Below are positions 38,513 to 48,094 of a DNA stretch of 64,000 nucleotides, one piece after another; position 1 is the first letter of the stretch; each line of letters starts with the position of its first letter. This stretch comes from Alphaproteobacteria bacterium (GTDB lineage: Bacteria; Pseudomonadota; Alphaproteobacteria; Micropepsales; Micropepsaceae): assembly GCA_947474565.1 (NCBI GenBank), contig CANJIS010000004.1, positions 80,315-144,314 on the forward strand, given 5' to 3'. The notes under the pieces are model-generated. The model worked only from the letters and a program-made list of their open reading frames with translations. It made no database searches and was not told the origin of the DNA. The position numbers and the translations under genes were made by a program.

Positions 38513-39904
38513 CAGCAGAACAAAGCGGGTGGTGAGGGTAATCGCCGCCACCAGCAGGCCAAACGCCAAGCCCAGCCAGATGCCGAAGCCCTGCATGCCG
38601 AAGCCAAAGCCCAGCAACGCACACATCGGCGCGCCCGCCAGCCAATAGGAAGCGCCCGCCAGCCACATCGGCCAATGCGCATCCTTCAATCCGCGCAGCG
38701 ACAGCGACGCGGCTACCTGCAAACCATCGAAAAGCTGGAATGCGGCGGCGACGTAGAGAAACCGCACCGCCAGCGCCAACACCTCGCTATTGTCCGCCAC
38801 ATCCGGCAGCCACACCGAGGCGATGGTGCGGGGAAATGCCCACAGCACAACCGCACTCATGCTCATGAAGATCGCGCCCAACCCGATGGCGGTGAAGCCG
38901 GCGCGGCGTGCCCCCACCGCATCACCCGCACCCGCTGCCATGCCCACCCGCACCGTGGCGGCCAGCCCGATCCCCAGCGGCACCATGAAGGTGAGCGAAG
39001 GAATGGTGATGGCGATCTGGTGCGCGGCGATAGAGGCCCTGCCGAACGCGCCCATCGCCAGCGTCGCGCCGTTGAACAGCGCCACTTCGAACACCATGGT
39101 GATGCCGATGGGAAGGCCCAGCCGGAACAGTTCGGCCAGGGTTGCCCGATGCCACCGCCCCAGCCGGTGCAGGATGCGGTAATCCTTCAGACCCTTGGCG
39201 GACAGAATGATCGCCAGCATCACAACAAAGCTGAAAATGTTGGAACTGGCGCTGGCAATTCCCGCGCCGACAATGCCCATTTCCGGCAAACCGAAATGAC
39301 CGAAGATCAGGGCGTAATCGCCCAGCGCATTAAACAGGATCGCCAGCGCCATCACCGCCAGTGAGGGCAGGGGCCGCGACAAGGCGGCGGAAAAGCTCCG
39401 CAGCACCTGAAAGCCCAGCGCGAAAGGCAGGCCGGACATGATGCCGTACACAAACACCGCCGCATCCGCCGCCAGGAGCGGATCTTCCCCCAACCCTTGC
39501 AGCATGACGCGGGTGAAAAGCAGAAACAGCCACAGCGGCGGCGTCGCGATCACCACCGACCACAAGCCCATGCGCGCCGCCGCCCGCACCGGCCAGCGGT
39601 CGAACGGCTTGGTGCTTTGTGCGTGTTCGCCTTGGATATGGGCGATCACAGGCGACACGGCGAACGGCAACCCGCTGCCCAGCAGCCAGGCCAGAAAATA
39701 GATGGTGTTGCCCAGCGCCGCTGCCGCCAAAGCGTCCTTGGTATAATGGCCCAGCATGGCGGTATCGGTGGCCAGGATAATCATCTGCGCCAGCTGCGTG
39801 GCGGCCAGCGGAATGCCCAGGCGCAGCAATTCGCGCGCCTCCTTCAGGAAGGCGTTGCGGCCCGAAATCAGCGGGCCATGCCGGGGTAGATCAAACGTCT
39901 CCAT
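38483..39904 (-). CDS. MATE family efflux transporter
   Basis: The 473-residue protein has 12 predicted helices in two halves with the MATE pattern: LLRLGIPLAATQLAQMIILATDTAMLG, then LGLPIGITMVFEVALFNGATLAMG, each opening with the family's Pro-containing helix and polar residues. MATE proteins export drugs or metabolites using Na+ or H+. The substrate is not predictable here. Its 3' end overlaps ubiB by 30 bases in the opposite direction. Confidence 0.92.
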   Translation of the reverse strand: METFDLPRHGPLISGRNAFLKEARELLRLGIPLAATQLAQMIILATDTAMLGHYTKDALAAAALGNTIYFLAWLLGSGLPFAVSPVIAHIQGEHAQSTKPFDRWPVRAAARMGLWSVVIATPPLWLFLLFTRVMLQGLGEDPLLAADAAVFVYGIMSGLPFALGFQVLRSFSAALSRPLPSLAVMALAILFNALGDYALIFGHFGLPEMGIVGAGIASASSNIFSFVVMLAIILSAKGLKDYRILHRLGRWHRATLAELFRLGLPIGITMVFEVALFNGATLAMGAFGRASIAAHQIAITIPSLTFMVPLGIGLAATVRVGMAAGAGDAVGARRAGFTAIGLGAIFMSMSAVVLWAFPRTIASVWLPDVADNSEVLALAVRFLYVAAAFQLFDGLQVAASLSLRGLKDAHWPMWLAGASYWLAGAPMCALLGFGFGMQGFGIWLGLAFGLLVAAITLTTRFVLLSKRPIAVEQ

Positions 39905-39985
39905 GCCGGATGGCGCTAAGCCCGCCAGGGACTTAAGTCAATCGCGGAACCGTTATGTAGCCTAAGCGACTCTCCTTATTGTGGC

Positions 39986-40792
39986 GTGGTGGGGAAAACA
40001 CTGAACATCGCCCATCGCGGCGGAGCGGGCTTGCGGCCAGAAAACACACTGGCGGCGTTCAACAATGCTATCGCCAGGGGCTATGACGGCGCCGAACTCG
40101 ATGTGCAGCTTTCCGCCGATGGCGTGGTGGTGGTGCATCACGATCTGCGCCTCAACACAGAACTCACGCGCCATGCCGGCGGCTGGATCAGCGGCGAGAC
40201 ACCTGCGATCAAAGACATGAGTTACGCGGCGCTCCAGGCTTTCGATATCGGTCGTCCCGATCCTGCCAGCGCCTATGTCCGCAGCCATCCCAAACTGATG
40301 GCGGTGGAAGGCGAGCGCATTCCCACATTGGAAGCGGTGGTGGCGCGGGCAAAAGAAGCGCGCGCGCCGTTCTGGCTGTTCGTGGAATTGAAAACCTCCG
40401 CCCAAGCCGACTCCGGCGATCCCATTGCCCTGGCCGAGGAAGCGCTGGCGGTGATGGATTCCTATCTCGACCGCACCATCTTCGTTGGCTTCGATTGGCG
40501 CGGTCTGGCGCGGGTCAAGGAGTTGGCGCCGGGCGCACCATGCTGGTTCACCACCGACAAGCTGCAGGGTGATCTCAAACCCATTCTGGATGGCATCGCC
40601 AACGCAAAAGCCAATGGCTGGTTCGCGGAAAAGACCAACGCCACGCCGGAGAACGTCGCTTATGCCCGCGACATCGGGTTGAAGGTGGGCGCCTGGACAG
40701 TGAACGAACCGGCGGAAATGAAAAAGCTGAAGGCGCTGGAACTGAGCGCTCTCTGCACCGACAGGCCTGACCTTTTACATTCCCTCGAATAG
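39986..40792 (+). CDS. Glycerophosphodiester phosphodiesterase
   Basis: This 268-residue protein has the GDPD signatures [19 protein letters not shown] (His and Glu), [22 protein letters not shown] (metal-binding Glu/Asp and catalytic His), and WLFVELK. The start codon is GTG 39986 and no clear ribosome site is present. It releases glycerol-3-phosphate from glycerophosphodiesters. No signal peptide is seen, so it is likely cytoplasmic, UgpQ-like. Its 3' end overlaps the convergent cysK by 18 bases. Confidence 0.92.
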   Translation: MVGKTLNIAHRGGAGLRPENTLAAFNNAIARGYDGAELDVQLSADGVVVVHHDLRLNTELTRHAGGWISGETPAIKDMSYAALQAFDIGRPDPASAYVRSHPKLMAVEGERIPTLEAVVARAKEARAPFWLFVELKTSAQADSGDPIALAEEALAVMDSYLDRTIFVGFDWRGLARVKELAPGAPCWFTTDKLQGDLKPILDGIANAKANGWFAEKTNATPENVAYARDIGLKVGAWTVNEPAEMKKLKALELSALCTDRPDLLHSLE

Positions 40793-41734
40793 CGCCGTTG
40801 AAAGATAGCGCTCCGCGAAAGAAGGAATGATGGCGACAATGGTCTTGCCTTCATTCTCGGGCCGCGCGCCCACTTCCAGTGCTGCGGCGATGGCCGCGCC
40901 CGAGGAGATGCCCACCGGGATGCCTTCCAGTTTGGCGGCTCTGCGCGCGGTTTCCAGCGCCGTCTCATTGGAAATGGTGATCACTTCGTCGATCACCTTG
41001 CGGTCCAGGATGGTGGGCACAAAGCCCGCGCCGATGCCTTGAATCTTGTGCGGTCCCGGCTGGCCGCCGGACAGAACCGGGCTGTCTTCCGGCTCCAGGG
41101 CGATCATCTTCACGCCCGGCTTTTTCGCTTTCAGCACCTGGCCGACGCCGGTGATGGTGCCGCCGGTGCCGATGCCCGAAATCACGATATCCACCTTGCC
41201 GGCTGTGTCATTCCAGATTTCCTCAGCCGTGGTGGTGCGATGGACCTCGGCATTGGCGGGATTGTCGAATTGCTGCGGGATCACCGCATCGGGAATGGAT
41301 GCGACCAGCTCATGGGCACGGGTGATGGCGCCCTTCATGCCCTTGGCCGCGTCGGTCAACTCGATCTGCGCGCCCAAAATCAAAAGCATCTTGCGCCGCT
41401 CCAGCGACATGGATTCCGGCATCACCAGGATCAGGCGATATCCCTTGGCGGCGGCGACGAAGGCCAGCGCGATGCCTGTATTGCCGCTGGTGGCTTCCAC
41501 CAGCGTACTCTTGCCCGGGGTGATGATGCCGTCACGTTCCATGGTTTCGATCATCGCCACGCCAATACGGTCCTTGACCGAGGCGAGGGGATTGAAGAAT
41601 TCCAGCTTCAAAAGGATATCGGCTTTGACGCCTGCTTCCTTGGGCATGCGATGCATCCGCACCAGCGGCGTATCGCCGATGGTCTCGGTGATGCTGTTAT
41701 ATACGCGGCCGCGACCGGGCTTTTCTTTGGACAT
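40775..41734 (-). CDS. cysK: Cysteine synthase A (O-acetylserine sulfhydrylase)
   Basis: The 319-residue protein has the PLP lysine in ASVKDRIG, the substrate loop [29 protein letters not shown] phosphate-binding turn, and [15 protein letters not shown]. It forms cysteine from O-acetylserine and sulfide. It follows the Rrf2 regulator by 9 bases, which suggests that the regulator and its likely target are cotranscribed, as seen for other CymR-type regulators. The last gene of the coaBC-dut-rrf2-cysK run. Confidence 0.96.
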   Translation of the reverse strand: MSKEKPGRGRVYNSITETIGDTPLVRMHRMPKEAGVKADILLKLEFFNPLASVKDRIGVAMIETMERDGIITPGKSTLVEATSGNTGIALAFVAAAKGYRLILVMPESMSLERRKMLLILGAQIELTDAAKGMKGAITRAHELVASIPDAVIPQQFDNPANAEVHRTTTAEEIWNDTAGKVDIVISGIGTGGTITGVGQVLKAKKPGVKMIALEPEDSPVLSGGQPGPHKIQGIGAGFVPTILDRKVIDEVITISNETALETARRAAKLEGIPVGISSGAAIAAALEVGARPENEGKTIVAIIPSFAERYLSTALFEGM

Positions 41735-41743
41735 GTATATCCC

Positions 41744-42199
41744 TCAGATGGTGAAATCGGCGCTGACGCCCTGGCCGACATCGACGCCCTGGGTACGGGC
41801 GCGCTGGCACAAATCTTCGATGCTGACCGAGTCCAGCCGCACCATCACATTGTCCTGCAACGTTTGTATTAAGGGCGCGACAATGCGCAGGCCCAGATCG
41901 GAACGGGGACGGATCTTTTCCTCTTCCGCATCCTCAATGCTTTCGGCTACCCGCACCACATCGCCCACCGAAATGCGGCGGCGTTCGCGGGCCAGGCGGT
42001 AACCGCCGCGCGGACCGCGCACGCCTTTCAAAATTCCAGCCCGCACCAATTGCTGCATCACCTGTTCCAGGTAACGCTGCGGCACGCCCTGGCGGGCGGT
42101 GATTTCCTTGGCTTGCACCGGTTCGGGCCTTGCGTTGAAGGCGATGTCGATCACCGCCTCCAGCGCCAAAAGGGTTTTGCGGGAAAGGCGCAGCATCAT
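41744..42199 (-). CDS. Rrf2-family transcriptional regulator (CymR-like)
   Basis: This 151-residue protein has the Rrf2 winged-helix pattern: [57 protein letters not shown] and [12 protein letters not shown]. Fe-S sensing Rrf2 proteins such as IscR use three cysteines; here only one Cys is present (EDLCQRA), so an Fe-S cluster of that kind is unlikely. Being 9 bases upstream of cysK, it may act like CymR, which controls sulfur genes by binding CysK. This is inference. Confidence 0.9.
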   Translation of the reverse strand: MMLRLSRKTLLALEAVIDIAFNARPEPVQAKEITARQGVPQRYLEQVMQQLVRAGILKGVRGPRGGYRLARERRRISVGDVVRVAESIEDAEEEKIRPRSDLGLRIVAPLIQTLQDNVMVRLDSVSIEDLCQRARTQGVDVGQGVSADFTI

Positions 42200-42648
42200 G
42201 GCTTTGCACCCATGCCGGTGGAGCCAAAGCCGCCCGCGCCGCGCGCGCTGTCGGACAGTTCGCTGGTTTCCACCAGCTCCGCCTGTTCATGGCGGGCAAT
42301 TACCATCTGGGCGATCTTGGTGCCGCGGCTGATCTTGAACGGCTTGTCGCCGTGATTGATCAGGATGGCTTTGATTTCGCCGCGATAGTCGCTGTCGATG
42401 GTGCCCGGTGCATTCAGACAGGTAATCCCGTGGTTGAGCGCCAGCCCCGAACGCGGCCGCACTTGCGCTTCCACACCCGGCGGCAATTCAATGGCGATGC
42501 CGCACGGCACCGCCATGCGCGCGCCCGGCTGAAGTTCGATATCGGCATCCACCGCCGCCAGCAGATCAAGCCCCGCCGAACCGGCGGTGGCATAGAAAGG
42601 CAGGCCCAGATCCATGGCATGCGCCAGCTTCTTGATCCCCACCTTCAT
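42196..42648 (-). CDS. dut: Deoxyuridine triphosphatase
   Basis: This 150-residue protein has the trimeric dUTPase motifs: [13 protein letters not shown] (motif 1), [30 protein letters not shown] (motifs 2 and 3), the [21 protein letters not shown] stretch (motif 4) and the C-terminal [11 protein letters not shown] (motif 5). It hydrolyses dUTP to keep uracil out of DNA. It overlaps both the coaBC and rrf2 genes by 4 bases, so translation is coupled. Confidence 0.97.
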   Translation of the reverse strand: MKVGIKKLAHAMDLGLPFYATAGSAGLDLLAAVDADIELQPGARMAVPCGIAIELPPGVEAQVRPRSGLALNHGITCLNAPGTIDSDYRGEIKAILINHGDKPFKISRGTKIAQMVIARHEQAELVETSELSDSARGAGGFGSTGMGAKP

Positions 42649-43856
42649 GCCGCACCCTTCAAGGTTTCTGCGATGCGGGCCGCCAGCTGCGCGCCCACTT
42701 CGGTTTTTGTCATTTCGGGCCAGTCTTCCACGCCCTTGGCGCTGATGAGATGAACTCGGTTGCGTTCGCCGCCCATCACATTGCCGGACACGTCATTGGC
42801 GATAATCCAGTCCGCGCCCTTGCGCGCCCGCTTGGCGACGGCGTTTTCCACCACGTCGTCGGTTTCTGCGGCAAAGCCGATCACCAGCCGCGGCCGGTTG
42901 GAGGAGGCCGCCAGCGTCGCCAGAATGTCCGGATTTTCCACCAGCTTGATCAACGGCACCACGCGGTCGGTGCTTTTCTTGAGCTTGCTGTTGGCGGCGA
43001 AATCGGGCCGCCAGTCGGCCACGGCTGCCGCCATCACCAGCACATCGGCGGGAAGGGCGGCTTCACACGCCGCCAGCATTTCGCGCGCCGTGGTAACGCG
43101 CGTGAGTTTGACACCGCCCGGCGCAGGCAGTGACACCGGGCCTGAAATCAAAGTTGTCTCGGCGCCCGCCCGCATCAAAGCTTCGGCGATGGCATAGCCT
43201 TGCTTGCCTGAGGAGTGATTGCCGAGAAACCGCACCGGGTCCACCGGCTCGCGCGTGGGGCCCGCTGTTACCAGGGCGCGCATGCCGGTTAATGGAGCAT
43301 TGTCTTTTATGTGGGCCGCGCCCAATGCCTGTTCAATCGCGGCCAGAATTTCCAGCGGCTCGGCCATGCGGCCAGGCCCGAATTCACCGCAGGCCATTTC
43401 GCCGTCATTGGGGCCAACAAACAGCACGCCGTCTTTCTTCAGGGTCTGCGCGCTGCGGCGCACCGAAGGGCTCTGCCACATCCGCACATTCATGGCGGGG
43501 GCCAGCAATATTTTCTTGTCGGTGGCGAGCAGGGTGGTGGAGGCAAGATCATTCGCCAATCCACCCGCCAGCTTGCCCATCAGATCGGCAGTGGCCGGGG
43601 CGACCACCACCAGATCGGCGGCGCGCGACAATTCGATGTGACCCATTTCGGATTCGTCGGTCAGATTGAAGAGATCCTGGAAGGTCTTTTCGCCGCTGAC
43701 AGACGACACCGCCAACGGCGTGATGAATTCGCCGCCCGCCTTGGTGAGGATGGCGCGGGTTTTCACGCCGCGCTCGGCCAGACGCCGGATCAGTTCCAGC
43801 GATTTGTAGGCTGCGATGCCGCCGCCGATAATCAGAAGAATACTTTTGCCGCGCAT
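42645..43856 (-). CDS. coaBC: Phosphopantothenate--cysteine ligase/phosphopantothenoylcysteine decarboxylase
   Basis: The protein is 403 residues from [19 protein letters not shown]; the track start adds 16 residues. The CoaC half has the flavin motif APAMNVRMW and the catalytic Cys in [12 protein letters not shown]. The CoaB half begins at about residue 190 with [33 protein letters not shown]. It makes 4'-phosphopantetheine in CoA synthesis. It heads the operon with dut, rrf2 and cysK; the coaBC-dut pairing is common in bacteria. Confidence 0.97.
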   Translation of the reverse strand: MRGKSILLIIGGGIAAYKSLELIRRLAERGVKTRAILTKAGGEFITPLAVSSVSGEKTFQDLFNLTDESEMGHIELSRAADLVVVAPATADLMGKLAGGLANDLASTTLLATDKKILLAPAMNVRMWQSPSVRRSAQTLKKDGVLFVGPNDGEMACGEFGPGRMAEPLEILAAIEQALGAAHIKDNAPLTGMRALVTAGPTREPVDPVRFLGNHSSGKQGYAIAEALMRAGAETTLISGPVSLPAPGGVKLTRVTTAREMLAACEAALPADVLVMAAAVADWRPDFAANSKLKKSTDRVVPLIKLVENPDILATLAASSNRPRLVIGFAAETDDVVENAVAKRARKGADWIIANDVSGNVMGGERNRVHLISAKGVEDWPEMTKTEVGAQLAARIAETLKGAA

Positions 43857-43908
43857 GGATGAGGTCCGGCCCGGCGGAAAATAGCGTCCGGGGCGGGGGA
43901 ACATAGCA

Positions 43909-43931
43909 AACTACGCCGCTGGCGTGTAGTT
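43909..43931. promoter_or_regulatory. Inverted repeat upstream of coaBC
   Basis: AACTAC and GTAGTT flank GCC-GCT-GGC, giving a 23-base dyad 53 bases upstream of the coaBC start. The surrounding 43935-44010 is AT-rich and lies between divergent genes, so promoters are expected here. An operator is possible; no regulator is assigned. Confidence 0.3.
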
Positions 43932-44033
43932 CTGGTTAGGGTATTGAATTTACCATTGAAATCAATGATTTGCATGGTTAATAGTTCGCTAATCTTATTC
44001 TGGTGCAATAGGCCGTCGAAAAAGGCGGGGCCC

Positions 44034-44261
44034 ATGGCGGCGACCAGAACCCATTTCAGCACCGGGGACATGTACCGGCTGGCCTCCGATTTTGCCGACG
44101 AGTTCGGCGACAACGCCAGCGACTATGCCTATCGCGCTGTGGTTTCTTTTGAAGCGGAAGGCGAAGGCGACCGGGCCTATTTCTGGTTCCTGCTTCTGGT
44201 GATGCTAGGCGACATCGCCGAACACCGCATCGATCCCACCGCAAACATCACAATTCATTAG
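44034..44261 (+). CDS. Small hypothetical protein
   Basis: This is a 75-residue protein from ATG 44034, MAATRTHFSTGDMYRLASDFADEFG; the track start 30 codons earlier reads through AT-rich upstream sequence. It is acidic in the middle (SFEAEGEGDRAYFWFLLLVMLGDIAEHRID) with one hydrophobic stretch that may be a buried helix rather than a membrane span. I recognise no family. It lies between divergent coaBC and the hydrolase gene. Confidence 0.6.
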   Translation: MAATRTHFSTGDMYRLASDFADEFGDNASDYAYRAVVSFEAEGEGDRAYFWFLLLVMLGDIAEHRIDPTANITIH

Positions 44262-44313
44262 CCGCGCTTTCGCGAAAATAGGCTAGCCTTGGGAGACCTG
44301 CACAAGGACTTCC

Positions 44314-45258
44314 ATGCCGCTCGATCCTTTGGTGAAAGCCTTTCTTGATCAAGCTTCGATGCTGCCGCGCCCCAAGGCGTGGGAAATACCGCTCTCCATG
44401 ACCCGCCAGGGCTTCGCGCACATGATGAGCCTGCTCGGGCCCAAGGATGTGCCGGTGGGCAAGGTGCGCAACATCGTCATTCCCGGCCCGGCCGGCGATA
44501 TCCGCGCTCGCGTCTATGAGCCAATCGCGGCAGGCGGTGAAGCATTGCCCGCTCTGGTCTATTTCCATGGTGGCGGCTTTGTGATGGGTGATCTTGATAC
44601 CCATGATGGGCTTTGCCGTCTGATCGCGCATGAGGGCGGTTTCATTGTGGTGGCGGTGGATTATCGCCGCGCGCCCGAAAACAAATGGCCCGCACCGCTG
44701 GAAGATGCCATTGCTGCCACGCGCTGGATTTTTGACAACGCTTCCACGCTGGCGATCGACGCGGGGCGCATCGCCATCGGCGGCGATTCCGCCGGCGGCC
44801 ATCTTGCTGCCTGCGTTACCCAGGCGGTTAAGGGACATGGCGGTTTCAAGATCGCGTTTCAGCTTCTGATGTTTCCCGGCACCGAATTCACCACCGACAC
44901 GCCATCCATGAGCCGCTATGCCGTGGGCTATTTCATGGAGAAGCAGGTGATCGAATGGTGCTATGCCCAGGTGCTGCCGCCGGATGCTGATCGCACCTCG
45001 CCAAATGTCTCGCCGCTCAACGCCAAAGACTTTAAAGGTCTGCCACCGGCTTACATTCTGCTGGGTGGCTATGACCCGCTGCATGATGAAGGCCAGTCTT
45101 ATGCCGACAAGCTGAAAGCGGCGGGCGTGCAGGTCCATGTCGCCGACTATGGCGAGATGGTGCATTGCTTTATCTATCTGCAGAGCGTGCTGCCCCAGGC
45201 GCATGATGCGCTGGCAGATGCGGCCCGGGCTGTGGCGAAGGCGCTGGAAGGTGCCTAG
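44314..45258 (+). CDS. Alpha/beta hydrolase, hormone-sensitive-lipase type
   Basis: This 314-residue protein has the HSL-family motifs: the oxyanion HGGG in LVYFHGGGFVMGDLDTHD, the nucleophile elbow IGGDSAGGHLAACV, and, late in the protein, GGYDPLHDEG (acid) and EMVHCFIYL (His). It begins with a cap region of about 60 residues. Such enzymes hydrolyse short-chain esters. The substrate is unknown. It overlaps the lipid kinase gene convergently by 4 bases. Confidence 0.9.
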   Translation: MPLDPLVKAFLDQASMLPRPKAWEIPLSMTRQGFAHMMSLLGPKDVPVGKVRNIVIPGPAGDIRARVYEPIAAGGEALPALVYFHGGGFVMGDLDTHDGLCRLIAHEGGFIVVAVDYRRAPENKWPAPLEDAIAATRWIFDNASTLAIDAGRIAIGGDSAGGHLAACVTQAVKGHGGFKIAFQLLMFPGTEFTTDTPSMSRYAVGYFMEKQVIEWCYAQVLPPDADRTSPNVSPLNAKDFKGLPPAYILLGGYDPLHDEGQSYADKLKAAGVQVHVADYGEMVHCFIYLQSVLPQAHDALADAARAVAKALEGA

Positions 45259-46184
45259 CAGCGCAAATTAAGTGCGCCGGGCAAAATCTGAAACGTTGCG
45301 GGCAGAACCCCGACGCTTTCGCCGTCGGTTTCCACTTCCACCACGTCCTTTGTCTCGACGGTGGGTGCCGCCACCAGCCGGGCGGCACGGACAGCACGCA
45401 GCGCCGGATCGGTCTTCCCACCACGCAAATGCCGCAAGGATTCGATCAGACGCCGCGGTTTTGCGCCGCCCATCACCACAATGTCGAACAGCCCGTCGCC
45501 GGGTTCGGCATTCGGCGCAACCTTGAGCCCGCCGGAAAACCAGCGGCCATTTGCGATGGCGACCTCGGTGATGCCGGCAATCTCGTCATAATTGGCGTCG
45601 GTGATCAGCCGCACGCGCTGTGGGCGCCAGCCCAGCAGCGCCAGCCCGGCATGAATAACGAAAGCCAGCCGCGGCCCCAGCAGGTTGGTGGCGCGGGCGC
45701 GGTTCAGCCGTGTTGCCACCCGCCCGGAGAGCCCGAAGGAAGCGACGTTGACGAAAAAGCGGCCCACCGGCTCGCCCCATGGCGACAGACAGGCGACATG
45801 ACCCACATCCAGCCGATGGATGCGCGATTGCTTCAACCGGGCGATACCGGCCTCATAGCCGGGCTTGATGCCGAAAGTCCGGCGGAAATCGCTGTCATGG
45901 CCGGTTGAGACAAAACCCAACACCGCATCCGGCGATACCGGCGCGCCGTTTTCGAAAAACCCGTTGACTGCTTCATTGATGGTGCCGTCGCCGCCCACCG
46001 CAATGACATCCAGATGGCCGTCTTTCAGTGCGGCACGCACCAGTTGGGCGATCTCGCCCCGGGCTTGGCTTTGCGCCACCTGCATACCGGGAAAAAGCTT
46101 TTCCAGCTGGGGTTTGATCTTTGGCCAGTCGGCACGCGTCTGCCCGCTCGCGGATTTTGGATTCACAACGACGAAGGCGGTCAT
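45255..46184 (-). CDS. Diacylglycerol kinase/lipid kinase family protein (YegS-like)
   Basis: This 309-residue protein has the DAGK catalytic motif AVGGDGTINEAVNGF and the N-terminal VNPKSASGQTRADWP, with the C-terminal YegS-type beta sandwich and the late segment ETDGESVGVLPATFQILPGAL. It phosphorylates a lipid head group using ATP; diacylglycerol is one possibility. It overlaps the glpD stop by 4 bases, giving a small glycerolipid operon. Confidence 0.9.
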   Translation of the reverse strand: MTAFVVVNPKSASGQTRADWPKIKPQLEKLFPGMQVAQSQARGEIAQLVRAALKDGHLDVIAVGGDGTINEAVNGFFENGAPVSPDAVLGFVSTGHDSDFRRTFGIKPGYEAGIARLKQSRIHRLDVGHVACLSPWGEPVGRFFVNVASFGLSGRVATRLNRARATNLLGPRLAFVIHAGLALLGWRPQRVRLITDANYDEIAGITEVAIANGRWFSGGLKVAPNAEPGDGLFDIVVMGGAKPRRLIESLRHLRGGKTDPALRAVRAARLVAAPTVETKDVVEVETDGESVGVLPATFQILPGALNLRC

Positions 46185-47788
46185 GTCGAGTCACGTGTGC
46201 GATACAGCGCCGTGATGCTTTCCATCTCCCGCCAGCGGCGGTTCTCGTCCCAATCCAGCATTGCGCCCATCGTGTCGGCGATCTTGGCCAGATTGCGGGG
46301 CGGCCCGAACTGTCCCAGGGATGTCCGCCGCATCACCACATCTTCCAGGGTCAACGCCATTTCATCGCGCACGGCATGGATCACCTGGACCATGGTGTCG
46401 CCGCTTGTCCCCAATTCGGCCAGGTCGGCCGCCTTTGCCTTGGTCAGCAATTCCGGCAAGCGCGCGCCATACATGTGCGTGAGATGCCGGATGCTGGCGA
46501 TGCCGGGGAATTGCTTTGTGTGAGCGCGCACCATTGCTTTCCAGCTCTCGAAACGTCCGCCGGGCAGGGGGGTGATGGCGGTAGCGCAAGGCTTGGCCCT
46601 GATGCCCAGCTTCTTTACCACCTGATCGGTGATGATCTCGGCAAGATGGCGGGAGGTGGTCCATTTTCCGCCCAGCGCCGACAGCAAGCCTTGCACACCG
46701 TCATCGCGCGCGTGGTCCACCAATTCGGAACGGCGGCTGGCGTTGTAGGTCTGGCCCGAGCCGTCATCCACCAGCGGCCGCAAGCCGGCATAAAAGAATT
46801 CCACCTGTTCGCGCTTCAACTGCGCCGATGGCAGATAGCGGTTCACCAGGCCCAAGAAATCCTCCATATCCGGCTCGCTCACCGCCACGGTTTCCGGGTC
46901 ACCGCGAAACTCCGTATCGGTGGTGCCCAGAAGCGTGTGGCCGCGCCAGGGCAAAACGAAATAGTGCCCTTTGCCCGCTTCCACCGTCAGCGCCGCTTTG
47001 CTGATCTCCGGCAAAAGCAGGTGAATGCCCTTGGAGCGCAGCAATTTGTGTTGCGTTGGTTTGCCGGTGGCATGTTCCAGAAAAATGTCGGCCCAGGGGC
47101 CCGCCGCCACCAACGTCACTTTGGCGCGGATGTCGAAGGTGTCGCCGCCCAGCGCATCGCGGACGCTGGCCCCTTCCACATTGTTGTCCCGGACCAGCAG
47201 GCGCTCGGCGGACAGATGGTTGGCGATGGCTGCGCCCTTAGCATCAATCAGGCATTCCAGCGCGATACGCTCGGGCGCATACATCTGGGCATCGTGATAT
47301 TCGAAGGCGCCCTTGAAGCCGCGGCCCAGCAAAACCGGCTCGCGCGCCAGCGCCGCGTTGCGCGACAGCCAGCGATGCCCCGGCATTTTCTGCGCCGGGT
47401 CTTTCAGATTGTTGCGGTCATAGGAAAGAAGATCATACAGCGTCAGCCCAGCTTTCAGCGCCAGCCAGCCATTGGCGTCGCCTTCATACAGCGGCAGCAG
47501 AAAGGGCAGGGGCCGGACCAGATGCGGCGCCATCGCCTGCAGGTTGCGCCGCTCGCGCAAACTTTCCCGCACCAGCGAAAATTCCAGATTGCGCATGTAG
47601 CGCAGCCCGCCATGCGCCAGCTTGGAATTATGCGCCGAGGTAGCAGAGGCGAAATCCCGCGCTTCGACCAGCGCCACTTTCAGGCCGCGCATCGTCGCAT
47701 CGCGGGCGGTGAAACAGCCGGTAACGCCGCCGCCGATGATCAGCAGATCGAATTGTTCTGATGAAAGGCGAGAAAGGGCGCGCTCCAT
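46181..47788 (-). CDS. glpD: Aerobic glycerol-3-phosphate dehydrogenase
   Basis: The 535-residue flavoprotein starts with an FAD-binding Rossmann motif, LLIIGGGVTGCFTARDAT, followed by SATSAHNSKLAHGGLRYM; a nucleotide-contact motif VTLVAAGPWAD and the DTEFRGDPETVAVSEPD stretch are typical of GlpD. The C-terminal domain follows from about residue 380. It oxidises glycerol-3-phosphate to DHAP and passes electrons to quinone at the membrane. It pairs with the lipid kinase gene; the nearby GDPD gene could supply its substrate. Confidence 0.95.
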   Translation of the reverse strand: MERALSRLSSEQFDLLIIGGGVTGCFTARDATMRGLKVALVEARDFASATSAHNSKLAHGGLRYMRNLEFSLVRESLRERRNLQAMAPHLVRPLPFLLPLYEGDANGWLALKAGLTLYDLLSYDRNNLKDPAQKMPGHRWLSRNAALAREPVLLGRGFKGAFEYHDAQMYAPERIALECLIDAKGAAIANHLSAERLLVRDNNVEGASVRDALGGDTFDIRAKVTLVAAGPWADIFLEHATGKPTQHKLLRSKGIHLLLPEISKAALTVEAGKGHYFVLPWRGHTLLGTTDTEFRGDPETVAVSEPDMEDFLGLVNRYLPSAQLKREQVEFFYAGLRPLVDDGSGQTYNASRRSELVDHARDDGVQGLLSALGGKWTTSRHLAEIITDQVVKKLGIRAKPCATAITPLPGGRFESWKAMVRAHTKQFPGIASIRHLTHMYGARLPELLTKAKAADLAELGTSGDTMVQVIHAVRDEMALTLEDVVMRRTSLGQFGPPRNLAKIADTMGAMLDWDENRRWREMESITALYRTRDST

Positions 47789-47839
47789 GCGCGCAAAGGC
47801 TAAGGCGATAAAATCAAGAAAGCGAGACTATTGCTCGGT

Positions 47840-48007
47840 TTACTTGATCTTGCCTTCCTTGAAGACGACGTGCTTGCGCAGGATCGGGTCGTACTTCTTG
47901 ATCGAGAATTTCTCGGTCATGGTGCGGGTGTTCTTCTTGGTGACGTAGAAAAAACCGCTTTCGCTTTCGCTGTTGAGGCGAATTTTGGCAGTGGTCGGTT
48001 TGGCCAT
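47840..48007 (-). CDS. rpmG: 50S ribosomal protein L33 (not in the ORF track)
   Basis: Minus-strand ATG at 48005-48007 to TAA at 47840-47842 gives 55 residues: [38 protein letters not shown], and [17 protein letters not shown]. This matches L33 over its whole length; the cysteine pair of zinc-binding L33 is absent, as in the zinc-independent type. It was too short for the ORF track. It lies 87 bases after the rnr stop, at the end of the topA-rnr run. Confidence 0.95.
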   Translation of the reverse strand: MAKPTTAKIRLNSESESGFFYVTKKNTRTMTEKFSIKKYDPILRKHVVFKEGKIK

Positions 48008-48094
48008 GGCGGTGCTCCAGAAGAACCTTGAGAGGGCGGGGTAATGAAGCAGGCCGCTCCGGCTGTCAAGCGTTCCAGCCCAAGAGGCTGAAAT

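Noticed and set aside
46121-47761. 546-aa plus-strand ORF antisense to glpD
   Set aside because: Shadow of glpD; the composition is that of reverse-complement GC-rich coding DNA.
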